Assembly: GCA_020746835.1 (NCBI GenBank)
Contig: JAGPNK010000003.1
Coordinates: 744,001 to 808,000 of the forward strand
DNA from: Stachybotrys elegans
Taxonomy: Eukaryota; Ascomycota; Sordariomycetes; Hypocreales; Stachybotryaceae
Direction of reading: 5' to 3'
DNA: 64,000 bases
This document shows positions 13,485 through 24,594 of the stretch, piece by piece. The position numbers and the translations under genes were made by a program. How positions within the stretch are numbered: position 1 is the stretch's first letter; each line of letters opens with the position of its first letter. Below the pieces are notes generated by a model. That model was given only the letters and a program-made list of their open reading frames with translations, was not told where the DNA came from and made no database searches.

Positions 13485-14202
13485 AAGAGGAGGCTAGATG
13501 ACAGAGAACAGTCTTTCTGGACGAATAGGAAGTATTTACGAGTACAGAACTATTAAAATGGATTTGAGTATACATAATCACGTGGTTTGCACATTACAGA
13601 CCAACGTGCGCCAGCATTTGACTCCTCTAGGCCAGCAATCCATGTTGCAGCTATGAATTGCAGCTAATAGTTAGCAGGCGATGGGATGCTTGTGGAATAG
13701 GTATCGCTTTTGAAGTTGAATGAAGTGCCGTCCGTGGAAGCCGAGAATATGTGCTGGATCTACAAGTATGCTTAGTTGTAGATATACAGCTATTGTTATG
13801 AGCAGGGCGATGATGAGGTGCCATAGGCTGGAATAGTGTCCAGAAAGACCCTGCTTGTGTTCAAGGCTTTGATATTCTATCCATTGGCACAGGGTTAGCA
13901 CAAGCCCGGAGCTATGACAGCTGTGTGTGATGTTGCGAGGTTGAAATGCACCGCTGCCCATCAAAGATGACGCAGGCGTGCTTGTGGGAGACGTACACTA
14001 CACCATAAAATAGCATTCACGAGATATCTTAGTACACTTCATTGAATAGGCATTAGGACTGTAGATGAGTGGCGTCATCTTGAAACACTCAATGTCCAAA
14101 ATTCGATACTAAGAATATTCCAGCAACCCCCCTCTCCAGATGACCAAAGCACGTTGATACTCAGATATCACGTACATGCACCACTTGCTACCCTCATGTC
14201 TT
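13485..14202. other. Intergenic region between convergent cluster genes
   Basis: The synthase (plus strand) and the P450 (minus strand) converge on this 0.7-kb stretch, so it should hold both 3' untranslated regions. The sequence is fairly AT-rich with no coherent reading frame. I see nothing else in it. Confidence 0.5.
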
Positions 14203-16164
14203 TCAGCGCTGGGCCAGGCGAACACGCATTGGGAATCCTTTACTAGGGTGCATCACACCGTCTCCAGCCGGATACAGCTTACTACCGAGAACTGGTGTGA
14301 CAGAAATGCCAGTTTTCCTGCCGTGTTTGCATCAGTATCGCGGACGGTCCGAAAAGAAGTGTAAAATAGGGGTGCTTACGCTTCCCATTCATCCCATCCA
14401 TCCGTAAAGTCGAATGTTCTTCCCAGCATAACCAGCAGCACTCGCAGCTCGATCAAGATGAGGTCTTGGCCGATGCAGTTTCTCGGCCTGTAGGCAAATG
14501 TGCGCAGCATTTCACCTGGCAGGGGTGTAGTCGTTTTATGAATATCGCTGTCGGCCAGCCAACGCTCGGGGAGAAACTCTGTGGCCCGGGGCCAGATGGC
14601 CTCCTCGCGGTGCATGCTGACAAGGCCCTCCCACACCGAGTAGCCATCCGTAGGCCACGGCACGCCCTCATACCCCGGGACGCTCATCGTGGTGCCAGGG
14701 GCGCCATCACGCACGGCGCCAATGTTGGGGTGCAGCCGCATCGACTCTCGTACTACGGCCAGAGTATAGGGGATCTGGTTGATCAAGGCCGGCGTCTTGC
14801 GCAGAGTCGCCGCCGCCGCCGCCGGGTCTGGCCCGAACACGGCGTCGTGCTCGGCGCGCATGGCGGCGAGAGCTCCAGGGTTGCGTGCCAGGTCGCCCAG
14901 GATGAAGCAAAGGCTCGAGGCCGAGCTGTCATAGCCGGCCATGACGAACAGTCGCACGTTGCTCTCCACAACACGTATAAACTCACGGCTGGGCCGTGTC
15001 TCGCGCCCCAGTCCGCTTTTTGCGCGCTCCTCCTGCTCGACTGCCCACTGCTTGAGGGCTAGGTCTACCACCGTTTGTACGCCGCCATTGTTTCCGATAG
15101 AGGACGACGACGACGAAGAGGCGGCGACCATCTCATCTGCCCGCTTGATGATATGAGGCTCGAGTATGCGGTTCATGCGTTGGTCCTGTCGCCGTACAGC
15201 CGCGTACCACCATGGGGATATCTTCTTGAGTTTGCTGATAAACTCGAGCCCGAATCCCTGGAGTGCGATTTGTCCCAGAAGAGCGTCTTTGAAGCCACTT
15301 GGTGTCTCGCTTTGCTCGCCGAACTGGACATCACTATCAATTCCGTCCACCGCAATCATTAGCTTCTCTCCAATGGAGGCCGGGGACGGGAGAGGACTCA
15401 CAGCACAGTTCGACCGATGATGTCAAATGTGAGGTTGATGAGGGCCTCTTCGATGGGAAAGGCGGAACTCCACTCACGACCCTCTTTGCCGCGACATTTC
15501 TTGCGTAGCAGGCTCCCGAATACCTCAATCTCCTCGACCATGAGCGGCATAAGACCCAGGATGCTGCGCACGCTAAAGCCCGGGTTGAACCGGGAGCGCC
15601 ACAGCTTCCACTGCTCTCCCTCGAGGGCGCCTATGCTCAAGTTCCACTCAATGGGGGCCATGAAGTGCTTCAGCACGTTTGAGACGGGCAGCGCCTTGAC
15701 TTGGCCTGCCAGCCCGTGGTTCATAATGACCAAGAATGGCGTAGATAGCGGCCAGATGTCCATGTACACAATGGCTGGATACTGCCTACCTCCCGGAAAC
15801 ACCTGTCCCCCGAACAGCTCGGCGCCATTATCCATGATCCATGCCTGGAACACGGAGATCCAGTGGACATCATCTGGGTATGAGCGACGATAGCGGAAAA
15901 ATAATGGAAGATGCCCCCATAGCCATGAGTGTGGAAGAATAGGCTGTTTGAGTTTGACCATGGACGTCAGCAATCGTTTAAAAGGGGAGGGGAACTTCTG
16001 CGCCCACTCACAATTCCGTCAGCTTGTAGCCTCCTTATTTTTGACCTCGCTTGGAATCCCTGTTGAAGGAATCGAGCCACCGGCAATATCAGCAGCCCCA
16101 GCAAAGAGAAGCCGACAACCTTACTGGGGACGGGAAATCTATGAAAAATATCAACAATAGCCAT
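14203..16164 (-). CDS. Cytochrome P450 of the polyketide cluster
   Basis: Four exons on the minus strand (16164-16012, 15943-15402, 15333-14380, 14317-14203) encode about 587 residues. Introns of 68, 68 and 62 nt all have GTGAGT or GTAAGC donors and restore continuous P450 sequence. The last exon supplies a typical C-terminal tail (HPSKGFPMRVRLAQR). The start MAIVDIFHRF gives an N-terminal membrane anchor (about residues 16-33), typical of ER-bound fungal P450s; an in-frame ATG 50 codons upstream is less likely. Visible motifs are the oxygen-binding helix region (MAGYDSSAS), the ExxR motif (RESMR) and the heme loop FAYRPRNCIG with Cys518. The first Gly of the usual FxxGxRxCxG signature is Arg, from AGG where GGG would be expected. 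It probably oxidises the polyketide; the substrate is unknown. Confidence 0.9.
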
Positions 16165-16540
16165 GATGCAATGGTCGAAGATGATAAGCCTCTGGGCTAG
16201 TGTAGAGAATTTGTCGTTTGCGTGTCTGTAAGCCTCTTTTGTCTTCCTGAAACCGCATGATGCTTGACTCGATACCACAGGGTTATGGTGAAGAAAAGAG
16301 AAGGGGTATGCCATCCACGGGGTTACACGGGGTTAGGGTATCGCCGGCTATTCTGCTTCTATTGTGCTGCGACCAATGGGGATACGTCCGGGTGAGTAGG
16401 TGCTGTCCAATCGGAGATGGAACAGTGCAGCTTACGCAGAGCTTCTCGGACAGACACTCGCCAATCGGGCTTCATCACTTCTGCAAGGGAGATAAGCAGC
16501 TCGCCGATGATTCATGACATGTGGACGGTGCCAGAACTAA

Positions 16541-16912
16541 AGTCGCGTCTCGGTAATAACCAGAGTCACGCCTCAGTAATAATCAGAGTCACGCCTCAGT
16601 GACATCGAGAGCCACGCCTCCATCTCGCGTCTCATTCTCACCTCATCAATCCTCAAGTGGCTTGCTTCCTGGTGCCAACTGCTAACCCCCTTCCTCCAAG
16701 ACTTCCGAGAAAGATCACGCCTCAGTGATATCCAAAGCCACGCCTTTGTCTCGTGTCTCAATCTCACTTCACCAATCCTCAAGCTGGCTTGCTTCGTGGT
16801 GCCAGACTACGCCTCCATCTCGCATCACATTCTCACCTCATCAATACTCAAGCTAACTTGCTTCCTGGCATCAACCGCTGACCCCGTTCCTCTAAGACTT
16901 CCGAGGATGATC
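16541..16912. repeat. Degenerate tandem repeat array in the divergent promoter
   Basis: The array begins with short units of about 24 bp built around cagagtcacgcctcagtaat. It then passes into roughly three longer imperfect copies of 90-125 bp sharing tcacgcctcagtga, atctcgcgtctcattctcac, cctcaagctggcttgcttc and aagacttccgag. Copies differ mostly by transitions. The last copy ends about 220 bp upstream of the acyltransferase ATG. Confidence 0.7.
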
Positions 16913-17023
16913 TGTTGGTTGACCATGCTGTTCGACACTCGTTTTGGGAGTTTCTATCATGTAGTGCGAGACAGGTAGACTTATTTGACTTATTTAGCTT
17001 TCCCATTTACGCTGCTGTCTTGC

Positions 17024-17029
17024 TATAAA
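17024..17029 (+). promoter_or_regulatory. TATA box of the acyltransferase gene
   Basis: TATAAA within tgctataaattg, 102 bp before the acyltransferase ATG at 17131. The spacing fits a fungal core promoter. No other strong TATA lies between it and the start codon. Confidence 0.5.
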
Positions 17030-17130
17030 TTGAATGCCTAAGTTGTGAAGCATCGTGACAAATAATACGTTCCATATTACCCCTTCTCAAGCCTAGGATC
17101 ATCGTCGTCTGCCTCATCTAAACCAACAAC

Positions 17131-18682
17131 ATGTCCGACACATTAATTCCACTGCATTCACAAGACGCAATGCCCGTGCACGTGAACATGATAATTACAG
17201 TCATGTTGAAGTACAATCACGCCCTCGACCCGCACGTACTCAGAGATGCCATGATCAAACTTGTCAAACGAGATGGGTGGCGAAAGCTGGCATCAACCAT
17301 CGAAAGAGATGTACTTATTTGCAACATGCTCCCGTTCCCCCGTGCCCATCGCTAACAACACTTAGCCTAAAGCGCAGCTCGTTTACCGAATGCCGGCTAC
17401 CATCGACAAAAGCCACCCTGCTTTGACATTCTCCTGCCTAGCCTACGATGTCGATATCGAAAAACATTCTGTAGCTTCTAACATACCGCCTCCGCCAACA
17501 CAGCACGATGGCAGGCCGGTCGTTATGGCTGATCCGAACGAATTTGGCGCTCTAGCCCGGCGCCCGGGCGCTCCTCGCGACGTAGACGACTTTATCCGGA
17601 GAGGACTGCCTCAGCTTGAGCTTCATGTAGTCACGTTCCGCAACGCAACGATAGTCGGAATAAGCTGCCTCCACTCCCTGCTTGATGGCATGGGCCTAGG
17701 CCGGCATGGTCTACTGGGAGCATGGACACTGGTTCTTCAGGGGCGAGAGAGCGAGATCCCACCCTTATGTGGTATCGAGCGGGATCTCCTTGCTGGGCTG
17801 GGCCGGGACACTGCAGGAGAGACGGAGCCTTTTCAGCACGCGGACCGACTTATGGGCCCGTTTAGGATGCTGTGCTGGGCCGGGCGCCGGGCGTGGGAGG
17901 TGATACGGCATAGGGATGAGGAGGCGCGTATCGTTTGGGTGCCCAGAACCTTTATCCAGCAGATGAGACAGGATGTGTTAGCCGAGCTAGAAGCAGGAAG
18001 CCTAGGTGCTGATGGCGCCATCCCCAGCCAGCAAAAGCCTTGGGTTAGCGATGGCGACGTCCTGGTAGCCTGGTGGACCCGATATGCCGCGCTGCACCTC
18101 GCGGATCGACCGGGAAAGACGCTGGTCGTAGCCAACTCGTACAACCTACGACGCATCTTGGCGGGCGACCCTCTGCCCGCTGGCCATATCTACCTGGGCA
18201 ACTGCGTCGGGAGCATCTCCGTCTTCACCACGATAAGGGACGTCTTTGAGCGGCGGCCACTGAGCTGGATGGCGGCGCAGGTCCGGCGGGCTATTGTCGA
18301 GTGCGGTACACGTTCGCAGATCGAGAGCATGCTGTCCCTGTTCATGCCGGACCCGCGACGAGTCTCGACGTTCCGCATCTGTGGGGACCCTGGGATGCAC
18401 ATGGTCGTCTTCACCAATTGGACTCAAGCGCAGCTGTTCCAGATAGACCTCGCCCCAGCTGTAGTTGGATACGGTGACGGGGCGGAACATACAGACGACG
18501 GGCCCGTCCTCCCGACGTTTGTGAGCCATCACATCTCCAGTCGTATGTGGCCTATGCGAGACACGTTTGTCATTTTGGGCAAGGACGCTGACGAAGGGTA
18601 CTGGCTTACCGGGACTCTGCGCAAGGGGTTATGGCACCGCATCCAAGAGGAGCTGCAACGGGGCTCGGGGACGACGTATTAG
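17131..18682 (+). CDS. Acyltransferase, trichothecene 3-O-acetyltransferase-like (PF02458 type)
   Basis: Exons 17131-17310 and 17366-18682 encode about 498 residues across a 55-nt phase-0 intron (gtactt to cttag, with gctaac as branch site). The spliced join reads GWRKLASTIERD-PKAQLVYRMP, the usual N-terminal pattern of fungal members. The catalytic HxxxDG motif is present as HSLLDG (His163, Asp167). The C-terminal half has the TNWTQAQLFQIDLAPAV stretch, which corresponds to the structural DFGWG region. Family enzymes transfer acyl groups from CoA to hydroxyls or amines. Placed between the P450 and methyltransferase, it probably acylates a hydroxyl made by reductive release or by the P450. 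The acyl donor cannot be read from sequence. Length is normal and no defects are seen. Confidence 0.88.
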
Positions 18683-19336
18683 CCTTGGCCCAGTACTGAG
18701 ACTCGTTACCATAGACTAGAAGAAATGCGAGTAGCCGTTACGATATATGATGTATACCGTGCAAGGTTTCGGCTCGGGGCATGTCGACAATAGCATCAGG
18801 TGACCTGAGAGGAGCTGCCAGCGAGTCATCTAGCCTTGAAAGAACAGGGAAAGAAATTGGCCACGGCTGAATGCAGGAGATGATCATAGATACTTTGGCG
18901 TTTGGTGCCTATCGGATTTACTGGTCACTCTATTGGTGTTGCGACCATGTGCCCTCGGGCGATGTAACATCGGGAGCTTGACTTCCGTTGTCCATGTAAT
19001 CGCGCGCCAATCGGGGTTCTGAGAATTTCCATGGCTGCATCTTTAACACGTTAGGGTCTGCACGTTGCAGATCCCGGTGCGAATCTAGGCACGGTCTGGC
19101 CAGTCATGAGGTCGTGTCCTCGGATGTTTCGGGGCACACGACGAGCAAAATTCACGGCTTGGGTGGTGTCTCGGAGTCCGAGGCTGGGATTGACGTGGAA
19201 AGCCTTTGTGTCACATATCAATGGGTCTGAGAGCGATGCAGGTATATATAGCCAGGAATTTTTCTAGCTTGTTGAACTCATGTAGAGCTGTATCGAAGTT
19301 AAACTTCGTCTCCAATGGAGGGACTGCTGCATACGC
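18683..19336. other. Intergenic region between acyltransferase and methyltransferase 3' ends
   Basis: These two genes converge here, so their 3' regions should lie in this 0.65-kb stretch. A TATATATA at about 19252 faces no gene that I can support. I see no reading frame worth reporting. Confidence 0.45.
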
Positions 19337-20179
19337 TTACTGTTTTGTCACAATCGCAACGTCGGCTACCATGCGAATCTTGTGAACACCAGATTCAACC
19401 TTGTGCCAGCTGCCACTCTGAAGCTCCTGCACGATGAGGTCAACAGCTTCTTCCCACCTGTCTTCGTCCTGCTGCTTCCAACCGCCCACCGGCGTGGCTA
19501 GAAATGACCATGCGATGGTGACCCATCTTCTCAGGTCGGCCCCTAGATCGATCCAAGCTGACTTCTCGATAAATTTGACATCCATATCCCCCCATCCTGC
19601 ATCTCTTGCCACCTGAATGAGCCTTTCCTTCCTGTACCAGCTCTTGCTGAGAAATGGCGCCATGGGCTCATCTGCACCTCGCGTCTTGTGGTGTGCATTT
19701 TCCAAGGCTACGTGCCAGGGCATGTCCTTCCAGACCGCAACAGCACCAGTCCCTCCGGGCTTTAGTGTGCGCAGTATATGACGAGCAGCTCCGACATCAT
19801 CATCGAGGCCGGCGAAAACAAACGTCGTAAAAGAATGAGTGAAGGTGCTATCCTCAAAAGTGAGCTTAGAAGCGTCTTGTTGATCGACCGTAACAGGCCA
19901 GGACGGGTTTTTATCCAGTATTGCCTGAAGTTGTGCCATGAACATAGGGTTGACGTCGGTAGCGTGAATTCGAATCCCTTCAGCCGGCTCGGAAGCCATG
20001 ATAGCCATGGTTACAGCTCCGTAGCCACATCCGTTGTCATGAACAACAGAATTGCCAGACAGAGGGGGGAGATCCTCCAACAAGCTACTGGCAATGGTGT
20101 CGCTAACATTGCCCTGCAGCTCTTGCAGAAGAGCTCCGTCAAACTTAACTGCTTGTTTGGGCAAAAATGGGGAAGCCAT
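19337..20179 (-). CDS. Class I SAM-dependent methyltransferase
   Basis: A single exon on the minus strand encodes 280 residues, a usual length for fungal small-molecule methyltransferases. Residues about 45-56 form the SAM-binding motif I (VVHDNGCGYGAV). An acidic loop follows (IHATDVNP), then motif II/III-like segments (DASKLTF and LRTLKPGGTGAVAVWKD). The N-terminal sequence MASPFLPKQA matches the reading frame start with no better upstream ATG. It sits at the edge of the polyketide cluster and could O-methylate the product or an intermediate. Membership in the pathway is inferred from proximity only. The next gene to the right has no link to polyketide chemistry, so this is my right-hand cluster boundary. 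Confidence 0.85.
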   Translation of the reverse strand: MASPFLPKQAVKFDGALLQELQGNVSDTIASSLLEDLPPLSGNSVVHDNGCGYGAVTMAIMASEPAEGIRIHATDVNPMFMAQLQAILDKNPSWPVTVDQQDASKLTFEDSTFTHSFTTFVFAGLDDDVGAARHILRTLKPGGTGAVAVWKDMPWHVALENAHHKTRGADEPMAPFLSKSWYRKERLIQVARDAGWGDMDVKFIEKSAWIDLGADLRRWVTIAWSFLATPVGGWKQQDEDRWEEAVDLIVQELQSGSWHKVESGVHKIRMVADVAIVTKQ

Positions 20180-21101
20180 GTTCAGGAAGAGACGAGCAAA
20201 GATAATTGTTATGGAGCCTCAAGGGAATAGTTTGAGAGAAACAAAAAAAGCTTGAGTAAGATGGGCATGAGATCCCCTTAAGTATGCGAAGGGAGTAGGC
20301 TGGTCAGCAACAGGGATACTAGCCAACAACCAACAGAAGAGAAAGAGGGGATACTGACTGACAGCCAACAGAATAAAAAGAGATACTTGTTCTTTTCGCT
20401 ATATCTTACCCCAGGACTAAGTACTTCAGATACTGCCTTGATATGCCCTGAGCCCCCTCGGTAGGCTAGCAACTGAAGCCTCTGTATACATGGGCGCTAA
20501 AAGGAGAGAAGAAACTCATTGGAGGTGACTGCGGTTCCCACAAATATCTTATCGTGTACCATGACTATCCTACCTAAGTAACATCCGAGATCCTATACTC
20601 CCTTGAATTTGTGGTCACTGTTCCCACTGCATGCTTGATATAGCGTTATGAAATTTTACTGGACACTGTTTCGGCACATCGGTGCAGACCAATGTGTATA
20701 TCACTGACCGTCTGGCCGGCACCACTATCAAACCGACTTAATTGAAAGAGTCTATCCCTTCCCGCCCCGGACCTTACGTATTTATCTCCAGGCTTACCGT
20801 GCCTTCCTATTGAGTAGAGCAGATGCCATGAAAAAGAGCAACAATTAATGGGGTGTTGTAAGAGTGATGAGCGCGGCTGAGATCGAGCCCCCAATCAGCT
20901 CCTACTTTAACATACATGGGATGGCGCAGTACGCTAACTTTGAGACGTCCGAGAGAATGTTTGGGAGCCAAGTCCGCGTATATATCATGTGTCACGAACT
21001 TTATCCAAGCGGCTGATATGCAAGCGCGGGAGATTGTGTGACGTCAGCTTCCATGGATGCATTTCGACAAAGATGTGATATCTGAACTGTTTCGATTTGA
21101 A
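20180..21101. other. Intergenic, no gene recognised
   Basis: This should contain the methyltransferase promoter (its left part) and the 3' region of the 696-residue protein gene (its right part). Short overlapping frames occur on both strands without family resemblance. I see no repeat or RNA gene. Confidence 0.45.
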
Positions 21102-23329
21102 TTACTGGAAAAGCCGTTTCATTCCCTTGAGCGCCGAGAGAGGTGTGATGGCGCCCCTGCCCAGGTGCTCTTTCAGAGTAGCCAGGGTGAAGAATCGCAC
21201 GGTGTCGACTTTGTCTTTTTCCAGCGCTTCCCACGCGTCAACCAAGAGAGTCATGGGAAATGTCTTGTCTGAACCCCAGTACCATGACGAGACATCTATT
21301 TTGCATTGCGCATCTAACAATCCGGCGATGGCAAGCGACCACTGTTGGGTGGTATCATCCCACTTAAATCCACGCTTTGGGTAAGTGAAGATGACCTGGA
21401 TTGGCTGACGCACAGATGCAACTTGAAGACCGGTCTGATAGTCAATGTCGACTTGAAGTTGGGTAGTGTACTGTCAGTAGCTGTTAGATGTCAAGCACGG
21501 ATGATTGGTCAACAACGACTCAACACACCTCAGAAATGATTCCTTCTATCGATTTATTGAGTATAGTGTCTGTTTTTTCGGTATAAGGACACGGGAGCAG
21601 CTGCTCGTCTAGCATATCGACCTCGGTATCCATGGTTCGCTTGATTCCTAAATTCGCGAGCAGGTCAAGAAGTGGAGGACCCAGGTCCTCAATTGGACTC
21701 TCAGAGTGAACGTGTACAACAATACGCTTCCAACCTGTGAAAGCAGCTTCCCCACCAATCTTCTCGGTGAGATACGCGAGTCTCAACCTCAGTTCTCTCC
21801 ATTTCAATGCGAATTCTCCTCGTTTGTCGTCTGGTTTGAGTGTAAAGAAGAGAAGTATAAATGTCTGCCTTGGCTTGGCAAACAAGCTTTGGCGTAGGCT
21901 AAACCGCCTCTGGCGCATCAAAAGGGGATTGCAAGTTAGAGGGGTATGGCGCCAATGAGTGAACTCATCGCGCTCTCCATGGGGGATCATGGAGAGGATT
22001 TCAGCGGGCATCTCTAGATCTATTATGAGATTTCCTCTCCACGTCATGAGACTCAGGCCCGTCTCCTTCTGACGCGGTAAAGCGATCGCTCCACGGCGTT
22101 CTGATCCACCTACACCAGGATTTGCTTGGTAGTGCGATCCTGCTTCCTGGGTAGTCCAGTCCCAGTCAGCCTCATGCTGACCGAGAATTTGTCGGTTGTA
22201 GGGTTCTGCTTCCTGATCGGTCCAGTCAGACTGCTGTCTTCGATGCCGACGACCGGGAGTAGGTGCTCCGGTTCGCTGTATGAGGTCACTTTGGTAAAGA
22301 GAGAATTGGGATGGCGTCTCCGGCTCCTGGATGCCATGCTCCAGCTTGGGAGATGGCGTTGCTCTTCTTGAGTCTGGGGGTTCAGCCGGTAGTGGCCAAA
22401 CTATCTGCGACACATCGTTCCATGGCAAGGCACTCATACCAACAAGCTCAGTGGCCTCCTGCGAGGACTCTGGCGTGCGCGGCGAAGACCTATTTGGATG
22501 CGACCGCAAGTTGTTCACCTCATGTTCTTCTCTATTCCTTGTTGAACCAGGTAATGGTTCAACTCCATGCAAATTCGATGATCTCGGTTCGAAATCACCC
22601 AAGCTTATAGAGTCATGAGCTTGAACGGGCGATGTAGGCTCCAGAGCCATTTCGGTGTATGTAGTCATTTCCTCCAAGTATTTCTGCAGCAGGAAATCAG
22701 TCGCTTCGGACTGCGTGTCTTGAGGTAGCCTTGCTTGAAGTCTTGCAATTTCTTCTAGAATTCGCCCCGTGTCGTCCTTGATCGCTGTGGTATCGCCTAG
22801 GATCGCTGTCGTGTCGTTTTTGACTTCCCTTGTAAGTTGTCTGGTGCAGATTGCTCGTCAGTAAGCCATGAAGCCGGCATCCAGCGTACGGCTGTCTAGC
22901 TAGACTACATCAGACGTACAGATTGAGCATATCGAGGGCGAGCTCGAGAGCCGACTTATGCGCCTCGATACTGGACCGAAGCTTGTCCATATCTCCTTGC
23001 CCAGAGAGCGCCCAGGCTGCCTTACTTCGGACGCGGCCATCGGAGTACTTGTTGATGCAGACACGGATCTCGGCGACCACTCCGTTGCAGTTGGCAACGA
23101 TGCCAACGATGTGATGTGCTATGGGTGGAGGGAAGGGTCGAGCGTCATCTTTCGCATCGTCTCGGACCAATTCAAGGACAGTGCGTAGCGAGTGAAGCTC
23201 ACGCGACACCTTATCGAGGTCGGCCCTAGCGTCACGACAGGTCCGGATGAAGTTGTGGATGGCCACGGAAGCTGAGCCGAGGGCCGTGATGAGACCTGCG
23301 CAACCGGAGATGATAGAGAGAGGGTCCAT
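21102..23329 (-). CDS. 696-residue protein with fungal NACHT-associated type N-terminal domain
   Basis: Three minus-strand exons (23329-22920, 22840-21529, 21470-21102) encode about 696 residues; introns are 79 and 58 nt. The N-terminus (MDPLSIISGCAGLITALGS, then VSRELHSLRTVLELV) matches the helical N-terminal domain found on fungal NLR-like and ankyrin proteins (PF17111/Helo-like type). It is followed by the repeated DDTTAI/DDTGRILEEIARLQ segment that often comes after it. From about residue 190 the sequence is Ser/Pro/Glu-rich and low in complexity. The C-terminal 200 residues alternate strands and helices that I do not recognise. There is no NACHT P-loop and no ankyrin repeat, so this is a stand-alone version or another architecture. 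The start is the ATG immediately before the conserved DPLS segment. Function unknown; a role in allorecognition or immunity is speculation from the N-terminal family. Confidence 0.72.
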
Positions 23330-23572
23330 TCTCGCAGGCGACAGGCACTCTCCCACAGTGCATAGCGCGCCGCTTGCGACGGGAGCGATTCGAAGTAGGT
23401 CGGACGGGAAAATGGGATGAATCTTTGAGCTGCGCAGGCGGCGGTAATATCAGCTGCGGGGTTCTTCCCAGGCTGTCCAAATCAAGCAACGGCCAGCGGT
23501 GAGGCTGAGCGTGCCGCTGACATGAGAGCCCTGTCGGGAGTTAGCTGACTTAAAGTCCACGATTAATACATC

Positions 23573-24594
23573 ATGGCTGAGAAAAGGCCACAAAATCCCG
23601 CCGGAGAGGGCAGAATAAGATGCGCTGTCGCATTGGTGGTGGCCTACACAGCAACTGCCACGGTGTTTTTCAGCGAGACAGATGATGGTTTCGTGCTCAA
23701 CGGTCTCGCACTGTTTGTGCTGCATTCGGGTCACTTGAGTCACCGTGCCGGACGAGGCATGATGTCGGTGCACGAGAGCGGACTTTCCGCACGACCTCAG
23801 CGACCAGAACCGAAGCAACAGCAAACTCTAGGCATCTACCAGGCGGTACGACGCATTGTGCGGCTCTTGTACGCTATCTTTGCCGTCGCCCTGATCTACG
23901 CTATCGCCATCATGGTTCAGTACAGCCAGGTGACTTTGGACAGACTGTCGGTTTTTTCAGACAGATGGCCTGGACCGGCTGGGTGTGGGCTTTAATATCG
24001 ACGCCGTTCTCGACATGGACTATCAAGTCCAGTTAGTACTGGCGCTCATTTTCGTTACCAGCCTTCAGCCAATAATGACACTGGCGTTGCATGCCGCCGA
24101 ACTCTTGATCAACATCCACCTTGATGGCGTGCTGGCGAGACGCAGGGAATTGGATGCAGGGAAGAGAGAATGGTGCTTTTTGCAAGCTGGAGGGCTATTG
24201 CCTGCTTTGCGCAACTGGCATTGGCTGGCCCTCCTATTGATGAAACCGCTTGCGCATTGGCTATCTGGCACGGTAGGGATGTACGCCTTCCTCGACCGAG
24301 AAGCCGAGCCCAGAATTCGCATCGTGTTCAACCCGCTTCCCCTGTTCCTGTTGGCTGCTGTTGCTCTCTCCTTGCTACTACTACAGGGGATTACCTGCTT
24401 CGAAGCAGGCCGAAGGGGCCCCTTATGGCCATCTCCAGACCATTGTTGATCTGGTGGATGATTTGCATTTGGGTGCCTTGGGCCAGATGTGGTGGGGAGC
24501 AAAAGGTCCGGATGCGATGGGTGTGGCTTTGGCTGGGACTGGTCCATCACGGCAAATGGTAGCTGAACCATCCCTTACCGTCTTTTATCATTAA
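23573..24594 (+). pseudogene. Frameshifted fungal multi-pass membrane protein gene
   Basis: Three overlapping frames together resemble a conserved fungal membrane protein family known to me only as hypothetical. The first frame starts at 23573 and carries two hydrophobic segments. The second, from about 23950 to 24430, has segments LVLALIFVTSLQPIMTLALH and FLLAAVALSLLLLQG. The third, to 24594, has YGHLQTIVDLVDD and MWWGAKG. The first frame change falls in a run of six T at 23952-23957, the second in ggggcccc near 24420. Each would be explained by one extra base in a homopolymer, so sequencing or assembly error is as likely as true inactivation. No intron of normal size joins the frames. If the errors are real, the gene is dead. 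Confidence 0.6.

Larger units (their letters stand above)
16165..17130. promoter_or_regulatory. Divergent promoter between P450 and acyltransferase
   Basis: The P450 (minus) and the acyltransferase (plus) diverge from this 966-bp region, which probably carries both promoters. A direct pair of CGG triplets seven bases apart lies at 16318-16330 (cggggttacacgg), a plausible but unproven Zn2Cys6 site. A degenerate tandem repeat fills 16541-16912. Confidence 0.45.

Noticed and set aside
14374..14380. TAA ending the cluster P450 early
   Set aside because: It lies within a gtaagc donor; the next exon supplies a normal P450 C-terminus ending at 14203.
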